DNA from: Thuidium tamariscinum
Lineage: Eukaryota; Streptophyta; Bryopsida; Hypnales; Thuidiaceae
Direction of reading: 5' to 3'
Assembly (NCBI GenBank): GCA_947034885.2
Contig: OX344749.2
Span: forward strand, 27,605,501-27,669,500
Length of the DNA stretch: 64,000 bases
The position numbers were made by a program, and so were the translations under genes. The notes beneath the pieces were generated by a model, which was not told the origin of the DNA, did no database searches, and saw nothing but the letters and a program-made list of their open reading frames with translations. Positions 51,791 through 64,000 of the stretch are shown piece after piece (the first letter of the stretch is position 1; every line of letters starts with the position of its first letter).

Positions 51791-54456
51791 AAAGTGTAGG
51801 AAGTGGTTTTGAATGAAAAAAGGAGATTTTTGGAAATGGACCGAGTAGCAAAAAAAATTCTTGGCAATTAGGCCATGCTCCCTTAGAGTATGCAGGAAAA
51901 TTACCGATTTATAGGCCTTTTTTTTGCCAACCAACCAACTGGGCACATACTTTCTAGGAATTTTTTTGAATACTATGTCCATGATATTGTATTGTACCAA
52001 ACTATATTACCAAATAACCAATAATGAAGTATCCTAAGAGTTGGTATAATCATGGAAAGTTGGGAACCACTAAATTCTATGCTATGAACATGGTAAATGT
52101 ATTAAGGTACTAGCTCTCACGCTCTTACCGTGATAAAGTTGGGTGCTTGGATTTAATTGAAATTATAGAATAAGAATAATGCTGATTAAGTTATGGAAAT
52201 TGGGATTTTTTAGAATGCAAATCATTGGCTTAGTTCCACACTTCCACTCACAAGCTTTAGCATTTTGATAGTATCATCAATTCATTATGTCAATGGCATT
52301 ATGATTTATGCTTTCAAATTTTTTTTAACACAAATGAAGCAAGATTCCATTGCAAAAGAAAATTATGTTTTCATACTAAACATCATTAAAAACAAGATAC
52401 AAATAAGCCAAATAAAATCGTAAAATTGTAAATGAGAAAAGTGTTGTAATGCGATGGAGCAATATTGTAAGGGAACACCATCACGGATGGCATTCAATTA
52501 AATGGTTTGAACATGGTTCCCTTATTGAATTTTAAAAGAGTTGGTTGAATCTTGTTATGTTATTAGTAGTCAAAAAGATATTCTAGATTATCTAAAAATG
52601 CATTTTTAGACTAAGCTTGAATGGACTATGAATTTTCAAACTACTAAAAATAGGTGTATATATAATCCACCAAAGGCTCTCATGTATGGAAGTTATATAT
52701 AGAAGGTAAGAATCTAGATGGGATGATTTTATAATCACTAGGATATTCTTGTAAGTTAGCTAATTGCCTTATTATTCATTGTAGATATTAGATATAGATT
52801 TGATTAAGGCACAAGTTAGGAAGAAGTTGGGCAATAAGAATTTAGAGGCAATGATGAGATAATGCTATCCTTCTTTGGAAGAACAATAGCAAAACCATTT
52901 CTTGTTTGGTAACCTGTCTTCTTATTTGAATTCACTAAATGGGTCTAGTGTAAGTAATGCATTTTGTTCACCCAAGGCACTTGATACTGACAATAGTGGT
53001 ACATAAATTTTTTGTTTTGCAATTCGAACCATTGTAACTAGCCTTCAGAAAATACTTGGACCCTTTTTGGATCCTTGTCTTTTTGGAAGGCTACATCCTT
53101 AGCCCTAGGATGGTAGGGGCTTTGCTAAGTTCAAGTCTTGCCAAGGATGCTTTAAAGAAAAAAAATAAGGAGTGAATGCCAAAAACACTTGGAAGAAAGA
53201 AAAATAGGGAGTGAATAAAAATTGACTACCAAAACACAAAACTAGCTTCATTTTTGAAATTTAGGAAAGCAGAAAATGGAAAAAATAAATGTCGGCTAAT
53301 TGCCAAACTACATTAGAAAATGGGAGATATCAACTGATAAAATTTGCACTCTTTAGGCCTACTTTTGGGTAAAAATTGAAAAATCCAAGCTACCTTGTAA
53401 AAGCTAGGAAATTGTCCAATTTTTCTACAAAAGTCCCCGGATTGTGCTTATGATACATGTATAGATATTTATTTATTTACATATGGATTCAAATATGGTT
53501 AAGTATCTCATACGTTTGGATGCACTTTTTCAATGATTTATTGATTTTTATATATCATCGATGAGAAATTTGTCCAAAAAATATTTTACAATTACATGTG
53601 TTTGAATAAAATGCTAGAAAAATGGACCCTTTGAATTTGAAAAATCATCTCTTTAATGGAGTTGGATGTATTGAGGTCATGAGTAATTAAATATCCCCTC
53701 AAAAGACTATCACATGTGGCATGTGAGGGTGTTATTCAAATTATTGTTAATTACAAGTATGTAGAGGTGGAGAATTAGTTTGGAAGGCTTGGAACATGGA
53801 TTGCCACAAAAGACACTTAAAGAGGAGTTTTTGACTTTGGAGTCTTGGCTTTTGGCCTTGTTGGTATCTTTTGAGATCTCATTTGAGCCCTCCAAAGCCC
53901 ATATGTTTCATATGTGTTTATAACCTCATCCTCTATAAATTAACTCTCCCACATGATGGAGTGAGGGGCATTTACCTCTTTCTTAGCTTATTCTAGCATA
54001 TAGACATTTTTTAACCCCTAAAGGACTATATTAAGGTCATGACATGGCTTCTAAAACTATATTTGTAGAAAATTCAAAATGTGAACCTTATTGATAACTA
54101 GTTTGTGAATGATAAAGAGATTGTAGATGTTTTTCTTTCCTTGAACACACTTGTGCAATTCAATCCAAAAATGATCAAATGTGCAATTTCTAGTAAATTT
54201 CATGAGAATCAAGAATGTTCTTTGGGCCAACACTTGTCATCTTTTCATCATTTTTTCCCACACTTTCAAAAGATTTGAAAAAATTATACATCAATATCAT
54301 GACATGTGACACGTATCCATGGCTAACAAACTTAAAAGTCTTTTTAGTACTTTTGAGCATTCCTTTGTTTAGTGTATGAATAAAATACCACGCATATAAG
54401 ATCCTTTATCAATCTTGTCAATGGAAAAATGGCATTTCTTCAAAAATTGTGTAATT
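51791..54456. other. AT-rich noncoding region
   Basis: No credible genes. An ORF at 53710-53895 (-) and others are short and featureless. Confidence 0.5.
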
Positions 54457-55742
54457 GGGTGATTGCAAGAAACACTTGTCCATTGTGTTTTTTTTCCCCT
54501 TGACCTCCAATAGGTATTTTTTTGCTCATAAATTTTGCATTTTTTGTTCTTTTGACTTGAAATATGAAATGAAGGTACATGAAAAAGTTTTAAATGTTTA
54601 ATAATTTTTCCAAGTTTTTTCAAAATAGTTTACTATTTTTAACTTTCTCCAACTAGGTATTTAACTTGGGCATTTGAAGGGATTAATTTTAGTCCTATTT
54701 TTTATCCAAAAATCCAAATTTGAAGCCACAAATTGTACAAGTAGGAGGTCTATTAACATTACAAGGATCGACTATCTCCTGTAATTAGAGAAATCCACCC
54801 AAACCTACACCCACACCTCCAGGAAAATAATGGCCATTGATTAAAAGCCCCCCCCCTAAAGAATAAACAAAACCATTGAATGAAAAAAAGAAGTACCCTC
54901 TCCCCTACCATCAATCTCTAGGGTGGTGCTTCATCTATACCGTTCATTTCAACTCCCGGATATAATACATGTATGGTACACATTTTGTATATGATTATAG
55001 TATAAATATTGAATTACACGAGCAAATACGGATATGGAAGGGGAGGGATGGGAGATAATCCCATATTGATTGTCAAATTCACTACTGTAGTGTTCAAAAT
55101 TATAAATAGGGGTTGGAAAGGGAGGGATGGGAGATAATTCATTTTAATTAATTAATTTTTGTGTAGCCCAAGAAGTGATGGGAGAAAATTTTAAAATTTT
55201 AAAATTTTTTTGGCACACTTTTTTGGCTGTCTTTTGAATGGATGTATCCCTTACTATCCATTCAAAAGATAGCCCACAAATTCACAATGACAATGAGTTT
55301 TTTTGAAAATAGCAACATGTATGTTGCGCACATAAGGTCATGACCTTCCTTTGTGCATAGGCTAGGAAGATGGAAATTTTTTCTTAAAAGAATTCTTTAT
55401 TGCAATATGAATGCAATGACACAATCTTGTTTAGAAAAAAGGATTTAAAAAATAATAATTTTTGAATTTTTTTTGAATTACTAAAAATGAAAAGGTCCAC
55501 AAATCCCTTTTTTGCTACTAGTGGCCTCTATACTCCGTAGTACTTTGTACCAGTTTATAGTACTGCATAGTACTAAATTGATGGTTTAGATTTGTAGGCA
55601 CTTTGAATTGACGGTTTAGGTTTGTAGGTGCGCTGCTCATACATGGTATTGGTAGTATTGCACTATCACGTAGTATTGCAAGTCCTATGGCCAAAAACTA
55701 CATTTTTGAGTTCAAAACATGAAGTGTTTCTTGCAATCACCC
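54457..55742. mobile_element. Inverted-repeat element, GGGTGATTGCAAG family, copy 2
   Basis: A 1286-bp element with the same ends as 17043-17762 (GGGTGATTGCAAGAAACAC and its complement). It is flanked by AATT on both sides (54453-54456, 55743-55746). No long ORF is inside; it is non-autonomous. It includes a short internal direct repeat around 55575-55630 (GATGGTTTAGATTTGTAGG / GACGGTTTAGGTTTGTAGG). Confidence 0.8.
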
Positions 55743-55746
55743 AATT

Positions 55747-58700
55747 TCATTGATCTTTTTTTTTAATAGAAAAGCTACATAGGTCTTTTTTATATTTCAA
55801 TAGTGGCAATCATTAAAATTATTTGACGTAATTAAAGAATAGTATGCTTGTTATCACAGCTAATAAAGAAAACAAGATCTATGGTCAAACACCCTTGGTC
55901 CTTTACATGCTTAGAGTTGTTTAGACTTTGGTTTCTAATGAGTTTTTTCTAGCTTTTACATGAGCTTTTTTGTTACCCTTGATTACGTAGAAAAAATCTC
56001 ACTATATGAATAGCTATAAGTGTACTAGAAAAATGTCATCTTTTGCCTCAAAAAAACTAGTTTTTGAGTGTTTTGGATTACATTTTATATATTAGAATTG
56101 CAAGGGGAGATAATGGTTGGTGTACTAAAGCAATAGGTTTAGGTGTTTTGGACCATGTATGGAAATATGCATCAATCCATAATAGTATTATTTAGAACAA
56201 GTTTAGGCCTACAAACACATTAGAACAACAAAAAACTAATGGAAGGTGAGTTCCCAATATGGAGGTTGTTATTTTTTGAAAGTGAACAACAAAAGTAACT
56301 TGGGACATGCAATTTATGAACCTTGAAATTGGACAGAGGGAAAAACTTGACATTCTAAGTGAGGCCCATAGTAGCTTGAAGATTAAGAGTGGAATAAGGA
56401 ACTATATGACAAATTGTATTAAAAAGGTGATATTCCATATACCATTTTCAAATCATGTAGTATAAACCATCTAGGACATGATTGTATATATTTCAAGATG
56501 CATACTTTAAACCATTTTGGACTATACAATGCAAATTGTAAAAAAACCAAAGTTGCAAAAATGATTGTCACTATGTCAACAAAATTCTCCATCTATTTTG
56601 ATTATATATCATGTTTAAGTTCAAGGATCTTATTTTGGTGATTAGGGTTTGTTTGTGTTGATCATTCCTTTTTATCTACCTTATCATAGATATGAATGGA
56701 AGGCTAGATACATCAATTCTTGTTTGAAAAGGGAGTTTGCAATGAAAATACAAGAATTCAGTGGTAGTAAATGTTGGTAAGGTAAGTTAGCCTATGAGAA
56801 GCCAAATGGGAGCTAGCCCATCACATGTAAAATTATTCTAGTCACGAGTGCTCAATGAAAAATGGAAATATGCATGATTGAAACAATTTTGCCTATAATG
56901 GGTTGGCTCCCATTTCGCCTACCTTTAGTTGTAATAGTTATGTAGTTGATCTTTCAGATTTGCAAAATCATCTTATTGAGATCACCCTGGTAAGAAGTGC
57001 TATGGATTTGGATAAGTACTTAGCATTATAAGAGGCTCAATACTTATTGCTATTGTGAAGAAAACATTGCATTGTAAGGTGTGCAAACCTATTATCATCA
57101 CTAATTACAATCAAGTATAGTAATTATTATTAAAGAAAAAGGTTTCATTAGATCTTATTGGTAAGTAAAAGAAAATTTGAACACAATCATCCTACAATAT
57201 TTGAAGATTATATCAATTAGTTATGAATTTTCAAAATTTTGTTCCTTCGTGACTTTGTGATCAAAATTCAACATCAATTCTCATATACTTTTGTATTTTG
57301 ATTGAAATTAAATTCTAATTGCCTAATTGCTTGTATATGGTCAATTTCAAATCTCAAGTTTGTTTCTATATATGTAGTTAAATTCCTATGACCATTTAAA
57401 AAAAATTTATAGTCATAATTGAAGGCTAACTTTTATTTTTCTTTGAAAAGCGTAAATATTTTATTTTTGAGGATTCCTCAAAGGCATATATATACCATTA
57501 GTGGAAGAATAAAGCTTGCCAATTTCAGTTCATTTCCTAGCTTTAAACAAAACTTGCTACATTTAGTTGATTTGAGATTTTTAAAATTGTTCTTATCCAT
57601 TTGCTTTGAAAATGGTCCCAACGGAGAGAATGAAGCATTTTTGAAATTTTCACCGTTGAATATCCAAACACACAAGTGTTGATTTGGACTTAAAAAAATT
57701 GCTTTTAAACAATTCCAAGGTCATGGATTGTATTATGAATTTGATAGGTCATAGCTTTTCCATTAGGGGAGATTTGAGCCTTTAGAAGACTATGAGTTCC
57801 CCAATTTGGGGAATGTTGTAGGAACACTATGAATGTTGCTACATCAACAATTTGATGTGGTTGGAAGATTGCTATGTCAAATAATAATTATTAAATATTT
57901 TAAAAATTCCAAAAAAATTGAATTGTTTTTTTTGCTTTTTAGTACATTCTGAATTTTTGGAAAAAAAACTTCACTTTTTTTTAAAAAATTCAAGAATTTA
58001 GACCAACAAGGATTAATTTGTCACATTGGGAATAGTTTCTAGGAGTGGCACTAAAATAGTCTCTTATGGGCCAAAACTCCTCTAATGATTAGAACCTAAG
58101 GTTTTTGGAAACGCATTTTAGTATGCAAATACAATTTCTAATTGTTCATGTCACCTCCCATCCCAAGAAACTCTTATATGCAAATTTTTCAAATATTGTA
58201 GAGAAAGATAGAACATTAAAAATAAGATATGTACATTACTCCTATTATAATCTTACAAACTCTTATCAAATTTCCCACTCAATATTGGTGTATATTCTAG
58301 TAAACAAACTCTTAAAACATCAATACAATTAGATTTTGAAAAAACACAATTTGCATCATTAGATATAACTAGCTATAAGCCCATATTCTTTATTGACAAG
58401 AAAAATACACTTGAAAAGGCTTGGGTACTCAAAGTATGAAGATTAATTATTAAATTTTTTAAATTCAAAATTCAATTTTCTAATACGAAAAGTTTTAAAT
58501 CAAAACGTATAGTGTAAAAATCTAAAGTTAAAAGGATTCAAAGTCTTATAACATGAAGGCATCCATAAGCAATCAAATAAACAATTTTCAACATTATCTA
58601 GAGTAGTGCAAGTTGAAGAAAATATTTTTAGAGGTGCAATGATAGCAATGATGGGGATTGCAAAAACTTTGGTAATTTTATCACTTAAATTGAAATCACT

Positions 58701-58799
58701 TAAAATTTTGAAAGGCAAAAAATGCTCTAGACCTATTGCAAATGTCTAGACTCTTCTAATTTTGATCATTCAAGAATTACTTTCCTACTCAATACTTAC
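55747..58799. other. AT-rich noncoding region
   Basis: No recognisable gene or RNA. Short ORFs (57419-57682, 58105-58332, plus strand) show AT-driven composition only. Confidence 0.5.
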
Positions 58800-58805
58800 T
58801 ATTTT

Positions 58806-59035
58806 CTTGCTCATTACTTTGGAGCATGTGATGAACATCCTAATCCAAACTTTGAAAAGAGAAAAGCACTTTGGTTGGAAAATTCCACACTTTGGTTGGA
58901 AAATTTCTTGCTCATGTATTACTTCCTAACTTACTTTCTTGCTCACTACTTTGGAACATGTATAATGAACTTATTAGTCCCAACTTTGAAAAAGAAAAGA
59001 ACATGCATATATTACACACTTCGGTTAGAATTTTA
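58806..59035. repeat. Imperfect tandem duplication, offset ~132 bp
   Basis: Both units share CTTGCTCA-TACTTTGGA, ACATG, then CCAAACTTTGAAAAGA-like words and a closing ACTT-GGTT-GAA. The second unit starts near 58938. Confidence 0.6.
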
Positions 59036-59570
59036 TTTTAGCCTTGGTTGAAAATAATTGTAGTCTACAAGTTCGATATGAAATGTTAGTTAGGAATGGG
59101 TGCCTTTGCCTTAGTCTTGTATAACAAAAGAATGTGATAAGAAAAGGTTATTTTTACTTTAAAAATTGATATCTTTCAATCTATAAAGTCAAACTTCACA
59201 AAAAATTTATCATAAGTTCTTATACAAGTTTAGTATAAGATTTTATGGTTCAATATTTTTTTTAAGAATTTTTTTTGTTTACTTGCCTCAATGCAATAAA
59301 AATGACAATTCTAAGTTATTTTTGATATAAGAAATAGACTTGGAACTTTAGAGGTTAATACCAAAGATGTATGCAATTAGAACACGACAATCCATGAAAA
59401 CCAACTAAATGAATGAGAGACTACTATGCATTTTTGATACTCCCAAACACAATATTGTGGACAATACTCAACAAAATAATCTATAACTTATTCATTTGGA
59501 GTCCAAAAAATGCACACAAAAGTAAATCCGAATTCATTGAATTTCAATCACTTGCCACCAATACAAATTA

Positions 59571-59799
59571 AGGTGGATACATCCAAAAGTGCACAACTAA
59601 CCTTAAATTGCCATCTACATTTGGTGTACATTTCTAAAATTAGTTATGGACATAGGCTATTTTAGAAATAGACTTTGATTCTTTAAAACTTTTGTATATT
59701 GTATCCACTTGCCAACAAGACTCTATATGAAAATTTGAACAACTTTATAATAGTAATGAGGCACAGTGCCAATAAATGGCACTTTGGGTGTACCCATCT
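59571..59799. mobile_element. TA-target (mariner-like) MITE, copy 1
   Basis: A 229-bp element with ends AGGTGGATACATCC and its partner ending GGGTGTACCCATCT. It is flanked by TA dinucleotides. The interior matches copy 2 (AACTTTTG-ATA-GTATCCA, CCAACAAGACT, AATTTGAACAAC, AGGCACAGT). Confidence 0.72.
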
Positions 59800-60040
59800 T
59801 AACTCCTAAATGCCCAAGGCACTTGAATTTAATGTTTGCAAAACTTTGAAGTTAAATAAAACCTAACCAAGTTTCTATTTTTAGTAGTTTCTATTTTGGA
59901 AAGTTCTTTTAGATGTCTGATTTTAGTGTTTTGGAAGAAAATGAATGATAGTGATTTTTCTATTCAAGATTTTGTACAAAGGTACCCATTGCAATCTTTA
60001 GTTTTTGTAGTGTTGAGAGCTCTTGAAAATGAGCCTCAAA

Positions 60041-60338
60041 CTAGGGGAGGACACTTCCCGTTTTTTAATAACCTACGATCGGCGGAAGATAGGGTACATT
60101 TAAATAATCTTGGGTAAAATTTATAAGAAATTTATATATAAAATAGGGGACATTAAAAACGCAAAGTGTTTTAAAAATAAAATAGGAATGATACTATGGC
60201 TGATTTTTCCACTTTATGGTAAAATAGGGGCTCTTTTAATGTTGCCAAGTAATGATTACAAGTAATTGATAGCCCCCCTAAAAATACCCCACCGCCGCAC
60301 GTGGGTCCCCCAAATACACAAGAAGTGTCCTCCCCGGG
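60041..60338. mobile_element. hAT-like MITE, copy 2
   Basis: 298 bp, the same length as copy 1, and roughly 90 percent identical by eye, in the same orientation. It is flanked by the 8-bp duplication GCCTCAAA (60033-60040, 60339-60346). It interrupts a short ORF. Confidence 0.9.
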
Positions 60339-61546
60339 GCCTCAAATACACTAAATCTTGGAGAAAAAATCACATTCAAAATTCATTTAGAAAAATTGTA
60401 GAGTAGATTTTGAGAAGCAATAAATTGATTGGAGTTATGCATGTTAGACCCTTTAACCTCATATTTTGTTGGTCACCAAATTTTCAGATTTGACTTGCAA
60501 AAAGAGGATAGAAAGACTTCACACATCACTTTTGCAGTTTAACCTTAAGGACCACAACTATGTTTCCACCAAAACTGCTCAAAAACTGTCATTTCTAGGA
60601 CAGCTACCAAATTTCATAATTTTTTTTTTTTGAAATATGTAACCAAAGGATCTTTTAGTGCACTAGTTTGGAAAGATGTAGAAAAAATTTCAGAAATTTC
60701 CGCTATGTAGATTGCAAGATATTAGTATTTGAAGTTACAAAAATCATTTTTTTTCCACTGCGAAAAATCTAGGCAGCTGCACTTCAAAAGGCCATATTTG
60801 TATGAAAAAATGTCCAAAATAGTTGCAACTCTTTGGATTAGTTCTCCAATTCAAGTTGGCTACATTCTTGAAAATTTTCATATCATTTGGAACTGTACAA
60901 CATGTACAAAATAATAATAAGTAGAAAGAAGTAGAGAATGATTCAAAATACAAAAATGGTAACAATTTATTTATTGAATTGAAAAATGCCAATCCCAATG
61001 GTTCAAATGTTGTAATAAACAACCTACACCCAATGTTTTTATTTTTTTTCAAAAATACCGAAAATTGAGTAAAATAAAGGACTTCAAAGTTTATTTTAGA
61101 ACTGAGAGAATCCATAACTACCCGCAAACTAAAATTCTTCATAACTTTTGACTCATTAATCCAAATGGAATGATTCAAATCTTTCCATGTATATATAAAT
61201 CTATAAAACCAATTTCAAATTTTTATTTCCAAAAAAAATTGATTTTTTCTGATCTGCCCGAATTGCCCGAGTTGAGAAACAAACAACATTTTATGCAATA
61301 ACTTTTCAACCTTGTAGTCAAAAGTCATAAAAATTGTTGGGCTTTGAAGATACTCCTTGTCCATACCTTCTATTAAAGTTTGGTTCCAAAATATGGAAAT
61401 CTCTAGCCGCACGTACCTGCCGAAAATCACTATATTGCCAAAAAAGGCATGTTGGTCTATGTGATATTGTTGTGTTTTCTTTTCCTATGCAATCTCTACC
61501 ATGTCTAGTTTGAATTTGTACAGTTGTAATTAAAAAGAAATTGATA

Positions 61547-61818
61547 AGGTAGGTACACCCAAAATGGCACCTGACCTTAAAGCGCTCTGTACAATGTGCA
61601 TAGATTTTCAAAATCAGTCATGTACCCAGACTATAGATGGCGCTTTCAGAAACACACTTTGACTATTAATAACTTTTGCATACGGTATCCAAATCCACTG
61701 TTCTTTGGTGCGTTGGAACATGCTTTCACTCACCAACAAGACTGTAAAAAAATTTGAACAACATAATAACAGGAACTAGGCACAGTAGAGAAACTGGCGC
61801 TTTTGGGTGTACCTACCT
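61547..61818. mobile_element. TA-target (mariner-like) MITE, copy 2
   Basis: A 272-bp element. Terminal repeats AGGTAGGTACACCCAAAA are perfect over 18 bases, with TA on each side. It shares its interior with 59571-59799. Confidence 0.82.
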
Positions 61819-62989
61819 TACAACTTATCAGAATGTTGGCATTTTGTTCAACTTGGAGCAAATTCCAAGAAGCCTCGGGCATTTAGGGGATCACTACTGG
61901 GCATTTCCCAAGACATGCCATCCCAACTTTTTCGAATGCAAGTAAAACTTCCCTGCCTCCAGTCCCGGCCCTGTCTTATTTCGTAATAAGTGGCGTCGCC
62001 ATCACTTGTGAGAAGACCGTCCTAGCTACCCTCACAAGACCTCTCCCGTCGCCATCGCCCTGTGAGAACGGGCCAGCCTTTCACTTCAATGGCCTGTCCT
62101 CCCCAGCCACGACGTAATTATGCATTTGATCTCGCACACTCCACGCATTTCCAAAACCTCAAGCTCCATATCTCACAAACTATTTGCTCTCGAGATCAGT
62201 TCGTAGCTAGTACTTTCGCTGTTTTCCCAGTTGATTTCGGAGCCAGCTTCTCGCTCTTTGACTGCATACATGCAAACGTTCTAGCTAGCCTGCAAGTTCA
62301 ATTGATCAGAGTTTGCGAGGATCGGACAGTTCGATATATCGAAATCTTTCCAGCCATGCCGGTATGCAAGGCTTTGCACTGAGAAGTTTTGCAATTGGTG
62401 CTAGCTGTGTACGAGCTTGGTGACTAGCTGACTTTAATTTTACTTTGCATTGCGTCTCGATCTTGCTAGCTCGCTTCTACATGCAGAATGTACTTGATTT
62501 TGTGGCCTAGCTTTAATTTGTGGCCTGGTGGTCGAAATGGTACGTGTTTTAATTTCTCCAGAAACAACCGAAGAGGGGTGTGGCTGCGGCGCTCTGGAGG
62601 GCCAAGGCGCACAGAAATCGTGTCCCAACGGTGAACGAAATGTGGGAAGCCAAGCGCAGGGCCCGACCACGATCATCCCCGGGAGTAGTGAGGGTATGTC
62701 ATTTCCCTTACACTGCGCATTGATCGATTGAACTAACTGCTTTTATCTTCCATTGAACCAATGATATATTGCACTTGGGGACTTGGGGTACGTATGATAG
62801 CTAGTTTTGTGAGAGCTTTGAGTTTTCGTTTTCCTATTCGAGAGCATAGTTTTGGCAATTGCGAAAATTAGCGCGTTCATTAACAAGTTAGTGATTAATT
62901 TGGACGATCGGTCTGCGGTACCGGCCGGTTGGAAGGGATGAAGTCCAGGGGATATATCCCAGGAGTAAGTGTATGCACGCACAGTAATT
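61819..62989. other. GC-richer block without recognisable gene
   Basis: ORFs at 62062-62382 (+), 62528-62731 (+) and 62440-62676 (-) overlap each other and show no family signature. The change in composition next to repeat arm B suggests a separate, possibly transcribed insertion or gene remnant. Confidence 0.35.
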
Positions 62990-63374
62990 CAATCGACCTT
63001 AAACTCTTTCAATTGATGCTCTCAACTCCGTTCAGGAATAGTTACTAAAATTCTCAACACGCGTGGGTTAACAGACCGACAGCAGCAGATAATTAATGGG
63101 TTATTTTATTGATAATGAAGGACTCACACCAAAGGTGCGAATGGGTCGACTACCAATCGATCGGTGGAGGATCAATACCAAGCCTCCCAGTAGGCCATGG
63201 ACAATTGCGATCGACCGAACTTGTCATATTGAATTAGGACGCTGAGAGTTCTGATTTGTTCTACTGGAATCAATGTGCATATGTGCTCATGAATGAGTTA
63301 TAAATTGATGGGAAATTCTGCCATTGATACAAAGATGGTGTCAATTTGACGGTCTGCTCTTTGGTTTGCAAACT

Positions 63375-63647
63375 TCAGTTGACAAGAAGGTCTCGAGGAG
63401 ACACTATAGCAGGAAGTGGCGCGTGGGAATGTGCGTCAGACACTCCCCTTGTCGCGCCTTCTGGCTGGGCTGCGGCTGCGGCTGCGGCTGGACTGCGTGA
63501 AACTCGAGCAACCTCTCGGAAGAGCGCGACCTTGCTGACTGCGAAACGGATGATGCACAAGACAAACTGGATCGAGAACACGACGACAATGGTGACCCCG
63601 ATGCAGATCGACAAGCCTTTCTCGCAGGAGTCGCATGTAAGTGTCAT
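63375..63647 (-). CDS. Small single-span membrane protein, family member B
   Basis: This encodes 90 residues from the ATG at 63647: MTLTCDSCEKG, then a membrane span at ~12-38 (ICIGVTIVVVFSIQFVLCII), VSKVALFREVARV, an alanine run (PAAAAAAAQPEG) and the ending IVSPRDLLVN. It is a near-identical paralogue of member A up to QPEG. The following tail differs because of a one-base difference, plus further small indels. The conserved upstream block and a TATA box (TATATATG, minus strand near 63850) lie about 200-290 bp before the ATG. Synonymous as well as amino-acid differences are seen in the N-terminal part. Role unknown; the common start and membrane span support a real product. Confidence 0.6.
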   Translation of the reverse strand: MTLTCDSCEKGLSICIGVTIVVVFSIQFVLCIIRFAVSKVALFREVARVSRSPAAAAAAAQPEGATRGVSDAHSHAPLPAIVSPRDLLVN

Positions 63648-63840
63648 GATGCTAGTGCCGCTTAGTTACTTAGCCTGACCGAGATGAAATCTTGAAACTG
63701 ATTTTCCTAATTGCTACAATTTAATGATTGAAGGGCGTCTAGAACATAATTATATGGAAATTATGCAGTTCAGATCGAGAGCACCGTCAACGAGCGATTC
63801 CTGTTGCTTGAGACAGTCCGAGATCAACACGAAGGAGTGA

Positions 63841-63942
63841 CATATATATCCTGGAAATACATAATTCTTCATTGCCGAATGTGGTCTGGTTTCTCAGCGT
63901 TGAAGGTGAAGAGACGAAGATCAATGTGAAGTCCAAGGGATT
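63841..63942 (-). promoter_or_regulatory. Shared promoter block B
   Basis: On the minus strand, CTTGGACTTCACATTGATC, CTTCGTCTCTTCACCTTCA and GCTGAG are followed by GAAACCAGACCACATTCGG and a TATATATG box. It is almost identical to block A and clearly related to blocks C and D. Confidence 0.6.
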
Positions 63943-64000
63943 GGTCTTTCAGTGGTTCTTCATTTTTTCCATTGGTCGATATGAATCGGCATGTGACGCT

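Larger units (their letters stand above)
62990..64000. repeat. Inverted repeat arm B, partner at 20838-21815
   Basis: This is the reverse complement of arm A, from the GTTCAGGAATAGT area through the small membrane gene and promoter block to the window edge. It may extend further outside the window. Confidence 0.85.

Noticed and set aside
54457-55742. Considered as an LTR or solo-LTR element
   Set aside because: Ends are inverted, not TG...CA, and flanks are 4-bp AATT; a DNA transposon fits better.
59896-60117. 73-codon ORF ending in an arginine/glycine-rich tail
   Set aside because: Its end is contributed by the hAT-like MITE inserted at 60041; the rest shows no pattern.
62062-62382. 106-codon ORF considered as a fifth small membrane-protein gene
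   Set aside because: It lacks the membrane span in the first 40 residues and the shared promoter block.

Overview
This window looks like nuclear DNA from a land plant. Genes carry many GT-AG introns, two promoters hold the plant telo-box (AGGGTTT), and the intergenic space is AT-rich and full of plant-type small DNA transposons. The kinase has an MLKL-like N-terminus, which is common in moss, liverwort and lycophyte TKL families. I therefore favour a bryophyte-like plant, but the species cannot be read from the sequence.

Layout. (a) 1-3.0 kb: remains of a CACTA (En/Spm)-type transposon protein gene. (b) 5.5-7.2 kb, minus strand: two overlapping ORFs of unknown, possibly transposon-related nature. 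(c) 10.2-13.3 kb: a GC-rich two-exon gene that can be joined in phase into a helical-bundle / active kinase / pseudokinase protein. (d) 14.4-15.7, 21.1 and 63.4 kb: four members of a small single-membrane-span protein family that share a promoter module; the last two lie on two inverted ~1 kb copies 42 kb apart. (e) 26.1-32.7 kb: a many-exon RFWD3-type RING/WD40 ubiquitin ligase. (f) 36.3-39.3 kb: a decayed mitochondrial EF-Tu gene with two frameshifts and damaged splice donors. (g) 39.3-64 kb: very AT-rich and almost gene-free, except for one long ORF at 47.2-51.4 kb. That ORF encodes two divergent AP2-type modules, each followed by a repeated WEG module, fused to an F-box-associated/kelch-like C-terminus without an F-box.

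The AT-rich DNA carries at least four families of non-autonomous inverted-repeat elements with recognisable target-site duplications: CACTA-like palindromes, an hAT-like 298-bp pair, a TA-target pair, and a pair whose flanks are the 4-bp palindromes TTAA and AATT.

No operon-like cooperation between the genes is evident. The housekeeping genes (RFWD3, EF-Tu) sit in a transposon-rich, gene-poor setting, which would fit pericentromeric or sex-chromosome-like DNA, but that is inference. The strongest novelty candidates are the AP2-FBA fusion, the kinase-pseudokinase gene, and the small membrane protein family with its conserved promoter block.
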